Source of the DNA: Rugamonas aquatica
GTDB taxonomy: Bacteria > Pseudomonadota > Gammaproteobacteria > Burkholderiales > Burkholderiaceae_D
Assembly (NCBI RefSeq): GCF_009380215.1
Contig: NZ_WHUG01000001.1
Location: forward strand, 62,001 to 126,000
Reading direction: 5' to 3'
DNA length: 64,000 bases
Program-made: the position numbers and the translations under genes
The notes under the pieces: generated by a model
Databases searched by the model: none
Told to the model about the DNA's origin: nothing
The model's input: the letters and a program-made list of their open reading frames with translations, nothing else
Part shown: in pieces, positions 8,796 to 16,506 of the stretch
Layout of the letters: the number at the start of each line of letters is the position of its first letter
How positions within the stretch are numbered: position 1 is the stretch's first letter

Positions 8796-9356
8796 ATGAG
8801 CCAAGATTCCACTACTTACGAGGGCCATGCGTGGTTCACCCTGTCCGGCGACGTCAACAGCGACATGGTTCGCCGCGTCTTTGACGCCGTGGCCGACATG
8901 ACGGAGGACCGCATCACCACCGCTCACATCCTGATCCAGTCGAACGGCGGCTATGTCAGCGACGGCATCTGCCTGTACAACTACCTGAGCAAGTTGCCGA
9001 TCAAGATCGTCACCTACAACGCCGGCGCGGTGGCCTCGATTGCCGTGATTCTGTTCCTGGCTGGCGAAGAGCGTTACGCCAGCGACACGGCGCGTTTCAT
9101 GGTGCACAAATCGCACGCCAGCGCGCCGCACGGCGCCCGTCCGGACGCGCTGCGCATCATCGTCGAAGGCTTGCAGGCCGATGACGCCCGCACCGAACAG
9201 ATCCTGCGCGAGCACGTGCAGTTCACCGACGAGCACTGGCGCACGCACGAATACTCGGACCTGCACCTGACGGCGGCCGAGGGCTTGACGGTGGGGATGG
9301 TCAATGCGGTGAAGGATTTCGTGCCGCCGCGCGGACAGCGGGTGGCCAACATCTGA
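8796..9356 (+). CDS. ClpP-like serine protease
   Basis: 186 residues with the ClpP/crotonase fold pattern. ILIQSNGGYVSDGICLYNYL corresponds to the ClpP INSPGG region. The triad can be placed: Ser81 in GAVASIAVIL, His104 in RFMVHKSHA, and Asp155 in YSDLHLTAAEGLTVGMVNAV. The chain is shorter and more divergent than housekeeping ClpP, and there is no clpX or clpA beside it, so it is an extra paralogue rather than the main ClpP. The substrate is unknown. It is transcribed divergently from the gcv operon. Alternatives are an S49/SppA-like or SDH-type relative, but the triad spacing fits ClpP best. Confidence 0.85.
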   Translation: MSQDSTTYEGHAWFTLSGDVNSDMVRRVFDAVADMTEDRITTAHILIQSNGGYVSDGICLYNYLSKLPIKIVTYNAGAVASIAVILFLAGEERYASDTARFMVHKSHASAPHGARPDALRIIVEGLQADDARTEQILREHVQFTDEHWRTHEYSDLHLTAAEGLTVGMVNAVKDFVPPRGQRVANI

Positions 9357-9410
9357 CGTTGCGGCGCTGCGGCGCCCGGGGATGACGCCGCAGGGACCGC
9401 GCTGGCCTAA

Positions 9411-9611
9411 CTAGCGGTTTTTATTACCCGACTGCTTGCCATCGTTTTTGTGGCTTTGACGGCCGGCCTCCACATGCTGCTCATGGGTGCCGCCCTGCGT
9501 GCCGCTGCTGCTGCCGCGCGTACCGCCGGACGAACCCTGGTCGCCCGACTGCTTGCTGCTGCCGGGGCTCTGGCCCTGTTTGCTGCCACTGCCTTTTTGA
9601 TTCGAGTTCAT
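9411..9611 (-). CDS. Small low-complexity hydrophilic protein, KGG/Con-10-like
   Basis: 66 residues from ATG 9611, supported by an AAAGGA site seven bases upstream; an ATG at 9650 lacks one. It is almost entirely Gly, Ser, Gln, Lys and Asn, with repeating GSS/GGT units and a C-terminal HEQHVEAGRQSHKND that resembles the EAGRKGG repeat of stress-induced KGG (Con-10) proteins. It should be intrinsically disordered. The family link is an inference from composition and this one motif. Confidence 0.6.
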   Translation of the reverse strand: MNSNQKGSGSKQGQSPGSSKQSGDQGSSGGTRGSSSGTQGGTHEQHVEAGRQSHKNDGKQSGNKNR

Positions 9612-9647
9612 GTCTATTCCTTTGCGAAAGTGAAAGAACGTGCTCGC

Positions 9648-9687
9648 CAAAAACGCGCCGCTACTTGCATTCCGGTGCGTTTTTGGT
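9648..9687 (-). terminator. Rho-independent terminator after the second chemoreceptor
   Basis: Inverted repeat of about 14 pairs, CCAAAAACGCGCCG with CGGTGCGTTTTTGG (one G-U pair), and a 12-base loop. Read on the minus strand it lies 82 bases after the chemoreceptor stop and ends in a U-run. It is symmetric enough to work on both strands. Confidence 0.75.
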
Positions 9688-9769
9688 ATCGCAATGATGC
9701 GTGTTCGATACGCTGGTCGCTATCGGAATTCGTCTTGGTGGCATGTAGGAGCATGCCTTGCTGCTCCCC

Positions 9770-11503
9770 TCAGAACTCTTCCCACTCAACTTCCTTGCCG
9801 CCTGGTGCCGGACGAATGGCGGGCGCGGCGTTGCGTCGCGCCGATGCCGGCGCGCTTGGTCCGGTGCTGGCGTTGCCGCCCGCAGGCGCCATATGCTTGG
9901 CCGGTGCGGCGAGCTCGGCAACAAGGGGGAGGGCGAGGGCGGGCGTCTGCGCCGCCGCATCGCCATCCCCGGAAAACATGCCGACCGCGTCGTTCAGCTT
10001 GGCGGTCTCCCCCTGCATCGCGGCTGTTGCGGCAGCCGCCTGTTCGACCAGCGCCGCGTTCTGCTGGGTGGCCTGGTCCATTTCCGCCACCGCCTGGTTG
10101 ACCTGTTCCAGTCCGGCGGTCTGCTCGGCGCTGGCGTCGGCGATCTCACCGATCAATCCGGTAACACGCTTGACGCTGCCGACCACCTCGTCCATCGTAT
10201 TGCGCGCCTGGTCGGCCAGCTGCGTGCCGAGCGCCACCTTGTCGACCGAATCGGCGATCAGCTCCTTGATCTCGCGGGCGGCCGCCGCGCTGCGGTGGGC
10301 CAGGTTGCGCACTTCGGACGCCACCACGGCGAATCCCCGTCCCTGTTCGCCCGCGCGGGCCGCCTCCACCGCCGCGTTCAGCGCGAGGATGTTGGTCTGA
10401 AAAGCGATGCCGTCAATCACGCCGATGATCTCGGCGATCTTCTTCGAGCTGTCGTTGATGGACGCCATCGTGCCCACCACTTGCTCAACGTCGGCGCCGC
10501 CGCGCAGCGCCACGGCGGACGCCGACAGCGCCAACTGATTGGCCTGCATCGCGTGCTCGGCGTTTTGCTTGACGGTGGCTGTCAGCTGCTCCATCGACGA
10601 TGCGGTTTCCTCCAGCGACGCGGCTTGTTGCTCGGTGCGGGTCGACAGGTTCAGATTGCCCTCGGCGATCTCGCGCGCGGCGCCGTCGATGGCGCGGGCG
10701 CCTTGCCGCACCTGGCCTATCATGCGCAGCAGGCTGTCGTTCATGTGCTGCATCGCTTGCAGCAGCTTGCCGGTCTCGTTGTTGGCGCTGTCGCCGATGC
10801 GTGTGCCGAGGTCGCCATTGGCGATGCGCTGCGCCGCTTGCGTCGCCCGCTTTAACGGCGTGGAGATCGAACGAGCCAGCCACAACGTCAGCAGTGCGCC
10901 GCCGAACACGGCCACGCCCAGCGTGCTCAGCGTAATCAAGCGGGAGCCGTTGTACAGCTCGTCGGCCGTGCGCGCTGCCTGCTGACTGCCGGCCAGTTGT
11001 GCTGACAGCAGCTTGTCCAGCTGGCCGTTCACCGCATCCAGCGCCAGTTGCGAGCGGCCCTTCAGCAGCGGTTTGGCTTCGTCTATTTTGCCGTTGGCGG
11101 CCAGGGCGATCATGCGGTCATGCTCGGCTGCGTAGTCGCCAATCAGGCGCAGTAGTTCGGCGCCCAGGGATTGATCCGCCGTCCCGGCCAGCAGGCGCGT
11201 CAACTGGCCGGCATTGCTGCGCAAGGCCGCGAAGGCTACGTCCAGTTTTCGATCGGCATCGGCGATGCTGTCTTTATCGGCCAGGACCACATGTTCCAGC
11301 TTGCGAACTTCCTGCAAATCGTTGCGTAGTGACAGCACTGCTATAGTCTGAGTCAGCCATTTGCCGGACAATTCAGAGGAGGCATCGTCGATGCGGCTCA
11401 TGCGCGCCAGGGCGCTCAGGCTCAGCAACGCGGTCAGGCCGATCAGGGTGGCGAAGGCGGCCAGCAGCTTGCTGGAAGTTTCCAGGTTATGCAGGAATTT
11501 CAT
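9770..11503 (-). CDS. Methyl-accepting chemotaxis protein with C-terminal tether
   Basis: 577 residues. TM1 at about 14-34 and TM2 at about 189-209 flank a four-helix-bundle periplasmic domain. A HAMP domain follows (SISTPLKRATQAAQRIANGDL), then a signalling domain with the tip GIAFQTNILALNAAVEAARAGE. The chain ends EWEEF, an xWxxF pentapeptide of the kind that recruits CheR and CheB. That contrasts with the receptor at 527-2164, so this one could provide methylation enzymes for both. The linker before the tail is rich in Ala and Pro. Monocistronic, with a terminator downstream. Confidence 0.95.
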   Translation of the reverse strand: MKFLHNLETSSKLLAAFATLIGLTALLSLSALARMSRIDDASSELSGKWLTQTIAVLSLRNDLQEVRKLEHVVLADKDSIADADRKLDVAFAALRSNAGQLTRLLAGTADQSLGAELLRLIGDYAAEHDRMIALAANGKIDEAKPLLKGRSQLALDAVNGQLDKLLSAQLAGSQQAARTADELYNGSRLITLSTLGVAVFGGALLTLWLARSISTPLKRATQAAQRIANGDLGTRIGDSANNETGKLLQAMQHMNDSLLRMIGQVRQGARAIDGAAREIAEGNLNLSTRTEQQAASLEETASSMEQLTATVKQNAEHAMQANQLALSASAVALRGGADVEQVVGTMASINDSSKKIAEIIGVIDGIAFQTNILALNAAVEAARAGEQGRGFAVVASEVRNLAHRSAAAAREIKELIADSVDKVALGTQLADQARNTMDEVVGSVKRVTGLIGEIADASAEQTAGLEQVNQAVAEMDQATQQNAALVEQAAAATAAMQGETAKLNDAVGMFSGDGDAAAQTPALALPLVAELAAPAKHMAPAGGNASTGPSAPASARRNAAPAIRPAPGGKEVEWEEF

Positions 11504-11720
11504 GGCGGGGTCTCGGCGGCGGCGGTAGGAATTTGTTATGTTAGGGAAACTTCAACCTTGTCCTTTGCGTCCCGTCAATGCTGGGTTTCATGCCATAAAA
11601 GTTGTGGGAAAACAGAAAAATACGCGAAATATTGCACAGTCTTTCCTTTCCGGTATTGCCTTGTGGAAAGAATGTGCAAGAATGGCGTAAACAGACTCTT
11701 CTATCACAGCAGGTAACATC

Positions 11721-14330
11721 ATGGTTGCAACTTCCACAACGTCCGCAGCGCCGAAAAAGCCGGTCTCGCCGCGGCATGCCTTGTTGGAAGAATTGATCGG
11801 CATCGCCACCAAGCATGCGGGCGACCAGTATCTGGACCTGGCCAACAAACTGGCCGGCGCGCTGATCGACGCCACCGGTGGCGACCCGCGCTCCATGCAG
11901 CAGCGCATACGCGCCGGCAATCAGCTGCGTAACCGCAACTTCGCCTTCCTGCATCTGGCTTCCAGCACGCTGGAGAAGGCGTTGCGGCGCGAGATCGCCG
12001 AGCTGTCGCCGACGGTCAAGGGCGCGCCGCGCTTGAGCGAGCAGCCGCTGTCGCTGGTGCCGTTCGAAGAAATGGATAACAAGGTCGCGCTCGGCGGCGT
12101 CAGCAAACCGTTCGAGAGTCTGTATTCCGATCAACTGCAAACGCTGAACGTGCGCCTGGCCTTCCTGCTGGATCGCGACATCTTGCGCGTCAGCCAGAAT
12201 CCATTCCGTCCCGAAGTGTTTTTGGTGGCTTTGCAGCAGGCCTGGGTTGAGTTCGACACCGAGGCCGATGCCGCGCCGTTGTTGCAGCCTTTAATCAAGC
12301 CGGGCATGTTCATCGAGCTTGGGCCGATGCTCGACGCGTTGAACCTGGCCTTGCAGAGCAAGGGCGTGTTGCCCGGCTCGGTCGATGGCTACCAGGGCCG
12401 CAAGGCGGACAAGCCCAAGGCTGCAGCGCCGTCGCGCGTGCGCGGCAACCAGGCGGCGCTGGCGCAGCAGTTGCGGCAGTTCTTCGCATCCAGCGATGTG
12501 GCGGGTTCGGTTGCTGGCGAGATCGTCGACAACATTGCCGATGGCCTGATGCAGGGTGTGGATTTGAGCATTCCCGATTTGCCGATGTCGGCGCTGAATT
12601 CCGGCGCGGTGTGGGTGCCGAAGGCTGGCGAGCAGGGCGGTGCCGGTACTGGCCCCGCCCAGGCCGCAGTCCCGCACGGCGCGGTGCCGCATGCCGTTGG
12701 CTCATCCGGCGCAGGTGTGTTGATGGCCGCCGGTTTTGCCGCTGGCGCAGCCGGCGTGCCGGCCGTCGCCGCAGGCGGATTCATGCCGGCCGGGCCGGTG
12801 CCGGGGACGGCCGGCGTCTGGGTGCAGGGACCGGCGCAAGGCTTGGTGCCTGGCGCCTTGAGCAACGAAGACGCGCAGCGCCTGTCGCAGATCGGCGCCA
12901 AGCAGCCGCTGCTGGCGTATCTGGCGCAGCTGCAAAAAGCGGTGCCTTACGAATCTATCGGCACGCTCGGCGCGGTGGCCGGCGCTGCACCGCTGCCGTC
13001 CTCACATGCCGCCGATGGCACCGCATCCTCCGCAACGGCAGGCGCGGCTGGCGGCAACGTCTTCTATCTGCCCAACATCAAAGCCAGCATGCCGCAAGGC
13101 AGCCTGTCGCGCACCGACGAGAGCACCATCGACTTGCTGTCGGCGATCTTCGACACCGTCTTCCGCGACCAGAACATCTCGCAGGAAATCCGCGACCTGA
13201 TCCGCTTCCTGCAAATCCCGGTTTTGAAGGCGGCGCTGGTCGATAAAAACTTCTTCTTCCAGGAAGCCCATCCAGCGCGCCGCCTGATCGACCTGCTGTC
13301 GCGCATGGGTTGGGAGCAGCGCAAGGGGCCGGAAGATCCGCTGTTCCAGGCCATGCAGCGCAGCGTCGACCGCGTCGGCCGCGACTACGATCACGAGCTG
13401 TCGGTGTTCACCGAAGCGGTCAACGAACTGGAAGCCTCGATCCAGGCCGAAGAGCGCGCCGCCGCGGCCGCCATCGCCGAGCCGGTCGCCGCCGCGCTGA
13501 AGCAGGAGAAGATGGCCGAATCGGGCAAGCTGGCGCGGAACGCCGTCGCCCTGCGCATCGGCACCGGCGAAGTGATCGCCGTGGTTGAAGCCTTCCTCGA
13601 ACAGCGCTGGGTGTCCGTGCTGACCATCGCCTACAGCATCGAGGATGACAAGCCGGGCGCCGTCAACAACGCCACCAAGACGATGGACGATTTGATCTGG
13701 AGCGTACGCCCCAAGCTCAACGCAGACGACCGCAAGCAGTTGATCGCCAAGCTGCCGGTGCTGCTGAGCACGCTGAACAAATGGCTGGACATCATCAAGT
13801 GGCAGGATGCCGACCGCCTGCAATTCTTTGCCGAGCTGGCGGAGTGCCACGCGTCCATCGTGCGTGCGCCGCTGGAGATGTCGCCGGAGCGTCAGCTGGA
13901 GATATCGATGCAGGTGGCGCAGCAGGCCGCCGAACGGCGCCTGGAACTGCAAGCGAAAGCCGAAGCCGCCGCCCAAGCGGAAGCCGAGGCGCGCGCATTG
14001 CAGCAAGTCGATCCGCAAGAGGAAGAGGCCGCCATCGAAGTCGACAGTCTGACGCGTGGCATGTGGCTGGAATTCGAGCAGGAGGATGGTAGCAGCCGCA
14101 AGGTCAAGCTAGCCTGGATCAGTCCGCTACGCACGCTGTACATCTTCTCGACGGCGGCGCGGCAGGAGGCGTTCTCCATGTCCGGCGAACAGCTGGCTCA
14201 ACGCTTCCGCGAGCAGAGCGTGCAAGTGGTGCGCAGCGAAGGCGTGGTCGCCGTCGCCCTGTCGCAAGCCCTGGCCCGCAACGCCGATAACGACGCCTCC
14301 ATCGACCCGCCAGCCTCGGCGTTTGGCTAG
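11721..14330 (+). CDS. DUF1631 family protein
   Basis: 869 residues. The N-terminus contains RHALLEELIGIATKHAGDQY and a helical region typical of the DUF1631 proteins common in beta- and gammaproteobacteria. A low-complexity Gly/Ala/Pro linker at about residues 305-375 divides two helical parts. A glutamine and alanine-rich helix comes near residue 730, and a C-terminal beta-rich segment (GMWLEFEQEDGSSRKVKLAWISP) looks like a PilZ-type barrel. No biochemical role can be read from the sequence. The 217-base gap upstream is shared with the divergent chemoreceptor. Confidence 0.88.
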   Translation: MVATSTTSAAPKKPVSPRHALLEELIGIATKHAGDQYLDLANKLAGALIDATGGDPRSMQQRIRAGNQLRNRNFAFLHLASSTLEKALRREIAELSPTVKGAPRLSEQPLSLVPFEEMDNKVALGGVSKPFESLYSDQLQTLNVRLAFLLDRDILRVSQNPFRPEVFLVALQQAWVEFDTEADAAPLLQPLIKPGMFIELGPMLDALNLALQSKGVLPGSVDGYQGRKADKPKAAAPSRVRGNQAALAQQLRQFFASSDVAGSVAGEIVDNIADGLMQGVDLSIPDLPMSALNSGAVWVPKAGEQGGAGTGPAQAAVPHGAVPHAVGSSGAGVLMAAGFAAGAAGVPAVAAGGFMPAGPVPGTAGVWVQGPAQGLVPGALSNEDAQRLSQIGAKQPLLAYLAQLQKAVPYESIGTLGAVAGAAPLPSSHAADGTASSATAGAAGGNVFYLPNIKASMPQGSLSRTDESTIDLLSAIFDTVFRDQNISQEIRDLIRFLQIPVLKAALVDKNFFFQEAHPARRLIDLLSRMGWEQRKGPEDPLFQAMQRSVDRVGRDYDHELSVFTEAVNELEASIQAEERAAAAAIAEPVAAALKQEKMAESGKLARNAVALRIGTGEVIAVVEAFLEQRWVSVLTIAYSIEDDKPGAVNNATKTMDDLIWSVRPKLNADDRKQLIAKLPVLLSTLNKWLDIIKWQDADRLQFFAELAECHASIVRAPLEMSPERQLEISMQVAQQAAERRLELQAKAEAAAQAEAEARALQQVDPQEEEAAIEVDSLTRGMWLEFEQEDGSSRKVKLAWISPLRTLYIFSTAARQEAFSMSGEQLAQRFREQSVQVVRSEGVVAVALSQALARNADNDASIDPPASAFG

Positions 14331-14343
14331 GCCTTCGTTACAG

Positions 14344-15000
14344 TTACTTCGAGTTCGTCAACGTCAGCAAGGCGCCGCCCATGCCGACGAAGATCACGCC
14401 GGTGGTGCGTTTGGCCAGGCGGGTGCGGGCGATGCTCTGCTTGACGCTGCGCTTCAGCCACGACGCGCACGCCACGTAGAAGAAGTGCGACAGCAAGGTG
14501 CAGCTGGTGAACGTCGAAGTCAGCAGCAGGAAGCGCACCGGGTCCACGTGGTCCGGCGGCATGAATTGCGGGAACACGGCGGTGAAGAACAGGATCGCCT
14601 TCGGATTGGACACCGCCACCAGCAAGCCGCTGCGGAAGGTGGCGAAGCGGCTGGCCTCGGCCGCGCCCGGCGCCGCTTCAGCCGTTGCGGCCGCTTCGGC
14701 GGTTGCCGTCACCAGGCCCGCGCTGCGCCAGGCCTTGATGCCGAGGTAAATCAGATACGCCGCACCAGCCACCTTCAATGCGCCGAACGCCAGCGCCGAC
14801 GTCTTCAGCAGCAGGCCCAGGCCGGCCACCGCCGTCGTCGCCACGATGAACACGCCCAGCGCATTGCCCGCCGAACTGTAGAAAGCCCGCTTCGCGCCCA
14901 TGGTGGTCGCGGTCGAGATCGCCATCAGCACACCCGGCCCCGGGCTGAACGCCGCCGCCAGGGAAACCGATAAGAACAACAGCCAGGTCGATACAGTCAT
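14344..15000 (-). CDS. LysE/RhtB family amino-acid exporter
   Basis: 218 residues, six hydrophobic segments, an inner-membrane exporter. The N-terminal FSPGPGVLMAISTATTMGAK is the family signature, and the FRSGLLVAVSNPKAILFF segment is the second conserved block. A short Ala/Glu-rich insert (about residues 98-115) lies in the central loop. The substrate, probably an amino acid such as threonine, homoserine or leucine, cannot be told. It lies 21 bases downstream of a glutathione transferase gene, so the two are probably one transcript. Confidence 0.92.
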   Translation of the reverse strand: MTVSTWLLFLSVSLAAAFSPGPGVLMAISTATTMGAKRAFYSSAGNALGVFIVATTAVAGLGLLLKTSALAFGALKVAGAAYLIYLGIKAWRSAGLVTATAEAAATAEAAPGAAEASRFATFRSGLLVAVSNPKAILFFTAVFPQFMPPDHVDPVRFLLLTSTFTSCTLLSHFFYVACASWLKRSVKQSIARTRLAKRTTGVIFVGMGGALLTLTNSK

Positions 15001-15021
15001 TGCTAAACTCCAAAAAGATTG

Positions 15022-15645
15022 TCAGGGCAGGCCGTTACAGCCATGGGTGCGAAAACCTGCGCGCTCGCTCAAACGGGAAAACCAGGCGTCGACGGCCGCC
15101 AGCACCGGCCGCGCCATCGGCGCCGCGCGCCAGCGGTTGGCCGACAAGCCGAGCACGATATCGGCCAGGGTCAGCGTTTCGCCACAGACGTAAGGTCCGC
15201 CGGCCGCCAGCTGCGCGTCCAGCATGGCCATCAGACGGTTCCATTCCGCCACGCTGGCCGCCAGCGCCGCCGCATCGCCATGTGCCGGACTTTGCCGGAC
15301 CAGGGCCATGAAGGCGTAACGCCAGGCATTGTTCAACTCGGTCGCCTGCCAGTCCATCCACTTTTCCACCTGCGCCCGCGCCATCGGCTCGGACGGCAGC
15401 AGGTCGCTGCGGCCATGCTTGCCGGCCAGGTAGCGGCAGATGGTGTTGGATTCCCACAGGCTGTGCCCGTCGTCGATGATGACCGGCACCATACCGTTGG
15501 GATTCATGCGCAGGAAGCCGGGCGTGGCGGTCGGCAGGAAGCCGCTGCCGTACTGTTCCAGCCGATAGTCCAGGCCGATTTCCGCGCAAGTCCACAGCAC
15601 TTTGCGGACGTTGATGGACGAGGATTTTCCAAGAATGGTGAGCAT
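15022..15645 (-). CDS. Glutathione S-transferase family protein
   Basis: 207 residues from ATG 15645; the longer reading frame to 15771 adds a non-homologous tail. An N-terminal thioredoxin fold (MLTILGKSSSINVRKVLWTC) has the Ser-rich active-site start, then NPNGMVPVIIDDG with the cis-proline and LWESNTICRYLAGK for glutathione binding. An all-helical C-terminal domain follows. It should conjugate glutathione or act as a related thiol enzyme in the cytoplasm. It is upstream of the LysE-type exporter in the same direction. Confidence 0.93.
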   Translation of the reverse strand: MLTILGKSSSINVRKVLWTCAEIGLDYRLEQYGSGFLPTATPGFLRMNPNGMVPVIIDDGHSLWESNTICRYLAGKHGRSDLLPSEPMARAQVEKWMDWQATELNNAWRYAFMALVRQSPAHGDAAALAASVAEWNRLMAMLDAQLAAGGPYVCGETLTLADIVLGLSANRWRAAPMARPVLAAVDAWFSRLSERAGFRTHGCNGLP

Positions 15646-15787
15646 GAGCAACAGTATGCCACGACACGCCGGGACGCGTCGGCCACTGCCGGATTCAGTC
15701 TGAGCTGTTGTTGCACGGCAATTTTCGATAGAATGCGCCCGCATGTGTTTTAATGATGCGGTGCAAAACAACGACAGGGCGCTTTAG

Positions 15788-16414
15788 ATGATGTGGTGGC
15801 AGGGATTGAGTATTACGGGAAGTCTGGCGGTGACCGGGCCGATAGGCGTGGCGATCGCCGTTTGGCTGCTGGCTGGCAAATCCTGGCGCCTGACGGCGGC
15901 CTGGTGCGCGCTGTTCGGCATCGGCATGACGCTGGTGGTGGCCACCAAGATGGCTTTCGTTGGTTGGGGCATCGGCGTGGAATCGGTCGAGTTTTCCGGC
16001 ATCAGCGGCCATGCCATGCGTGCCGCCGCCGTGTTCCCCGTCGCCTGTTTCCTGGCCTTCCGCTCGTCGTCGCAGCCGCTGCGCTGGCTGGCCACCTTCG
16101 CCGGCGTCCAGCTGGCGATGATGATTGGCGTTTCGCGCGTCTACGTCCAGGCCCATTCGGTGTCCGAAGTCGTCACCGGTTGCCTGCTGGGCCTGGCGGT
16201 GGCGGCGGTGTTCATCTGGTATGCCAGCACCGAACGCCACATGGCGCTGAGCCGGCTGCTGGTGTTGCTGTGCATTCCGATCGTGTTGATCGCCCCGCGC
16301 GTCGAGCCGGTGCCGGCCGAAATGTGGATCACCGAGGCGGCCCTGTACCTGTCCGGCCACGACAAGCCCTATACCCGCGACATTTGGCGCACACCCAAAT
16401 CCCCGCTACGATAG
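15788..16414 (+). CDS. PAP2-superfamily membrane phosphatase-like protein
   Basis: 208 residues, about six hydrophobic helices. Two of three acid-phosphatase motifs are present: ISGHAMRAAA for the SGH motif and SRVYVQAHSVSEVVTG for SRx5Hx3D, with Glu in place of the usual Asp. The first motif (Kx6RP) is not intact: a Lys is present but not the RP. It may be a weakly active or specialised lipid phosphatase. The last 40 residues are a hydrophilic tail (TRDIWRTPKSP). It is followed by smc after 92 bases. Confidence 0.77.
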   Translation: MMWWQGLSITGSLAVTGPIGVAIAVWLLAGKSWRLTAAWCALFGIGMTLVVATKMAFVGWGIGVESVEFSGISGHAMRAAAVFPVACFLAFRSSSQPLRWLATFAGVQLAMMIGVSRVYVQAHSVSEVVTGCLLGLAVAAVFIWYASTERHMALSRLLVLLCIPIVLIAPRVEPVPAEMWITEAALYLSGHDKPYTRDIWRTPKSPLR

Positions 16415-16506
16415 GCGCACGCTCCGCCATGACGCGTTTTCGGCCTGATTTGATGCGCAAAATGGTATTATTGTGAACTTTTCCAGCCCACACACCAGAT
16501 AACAAC

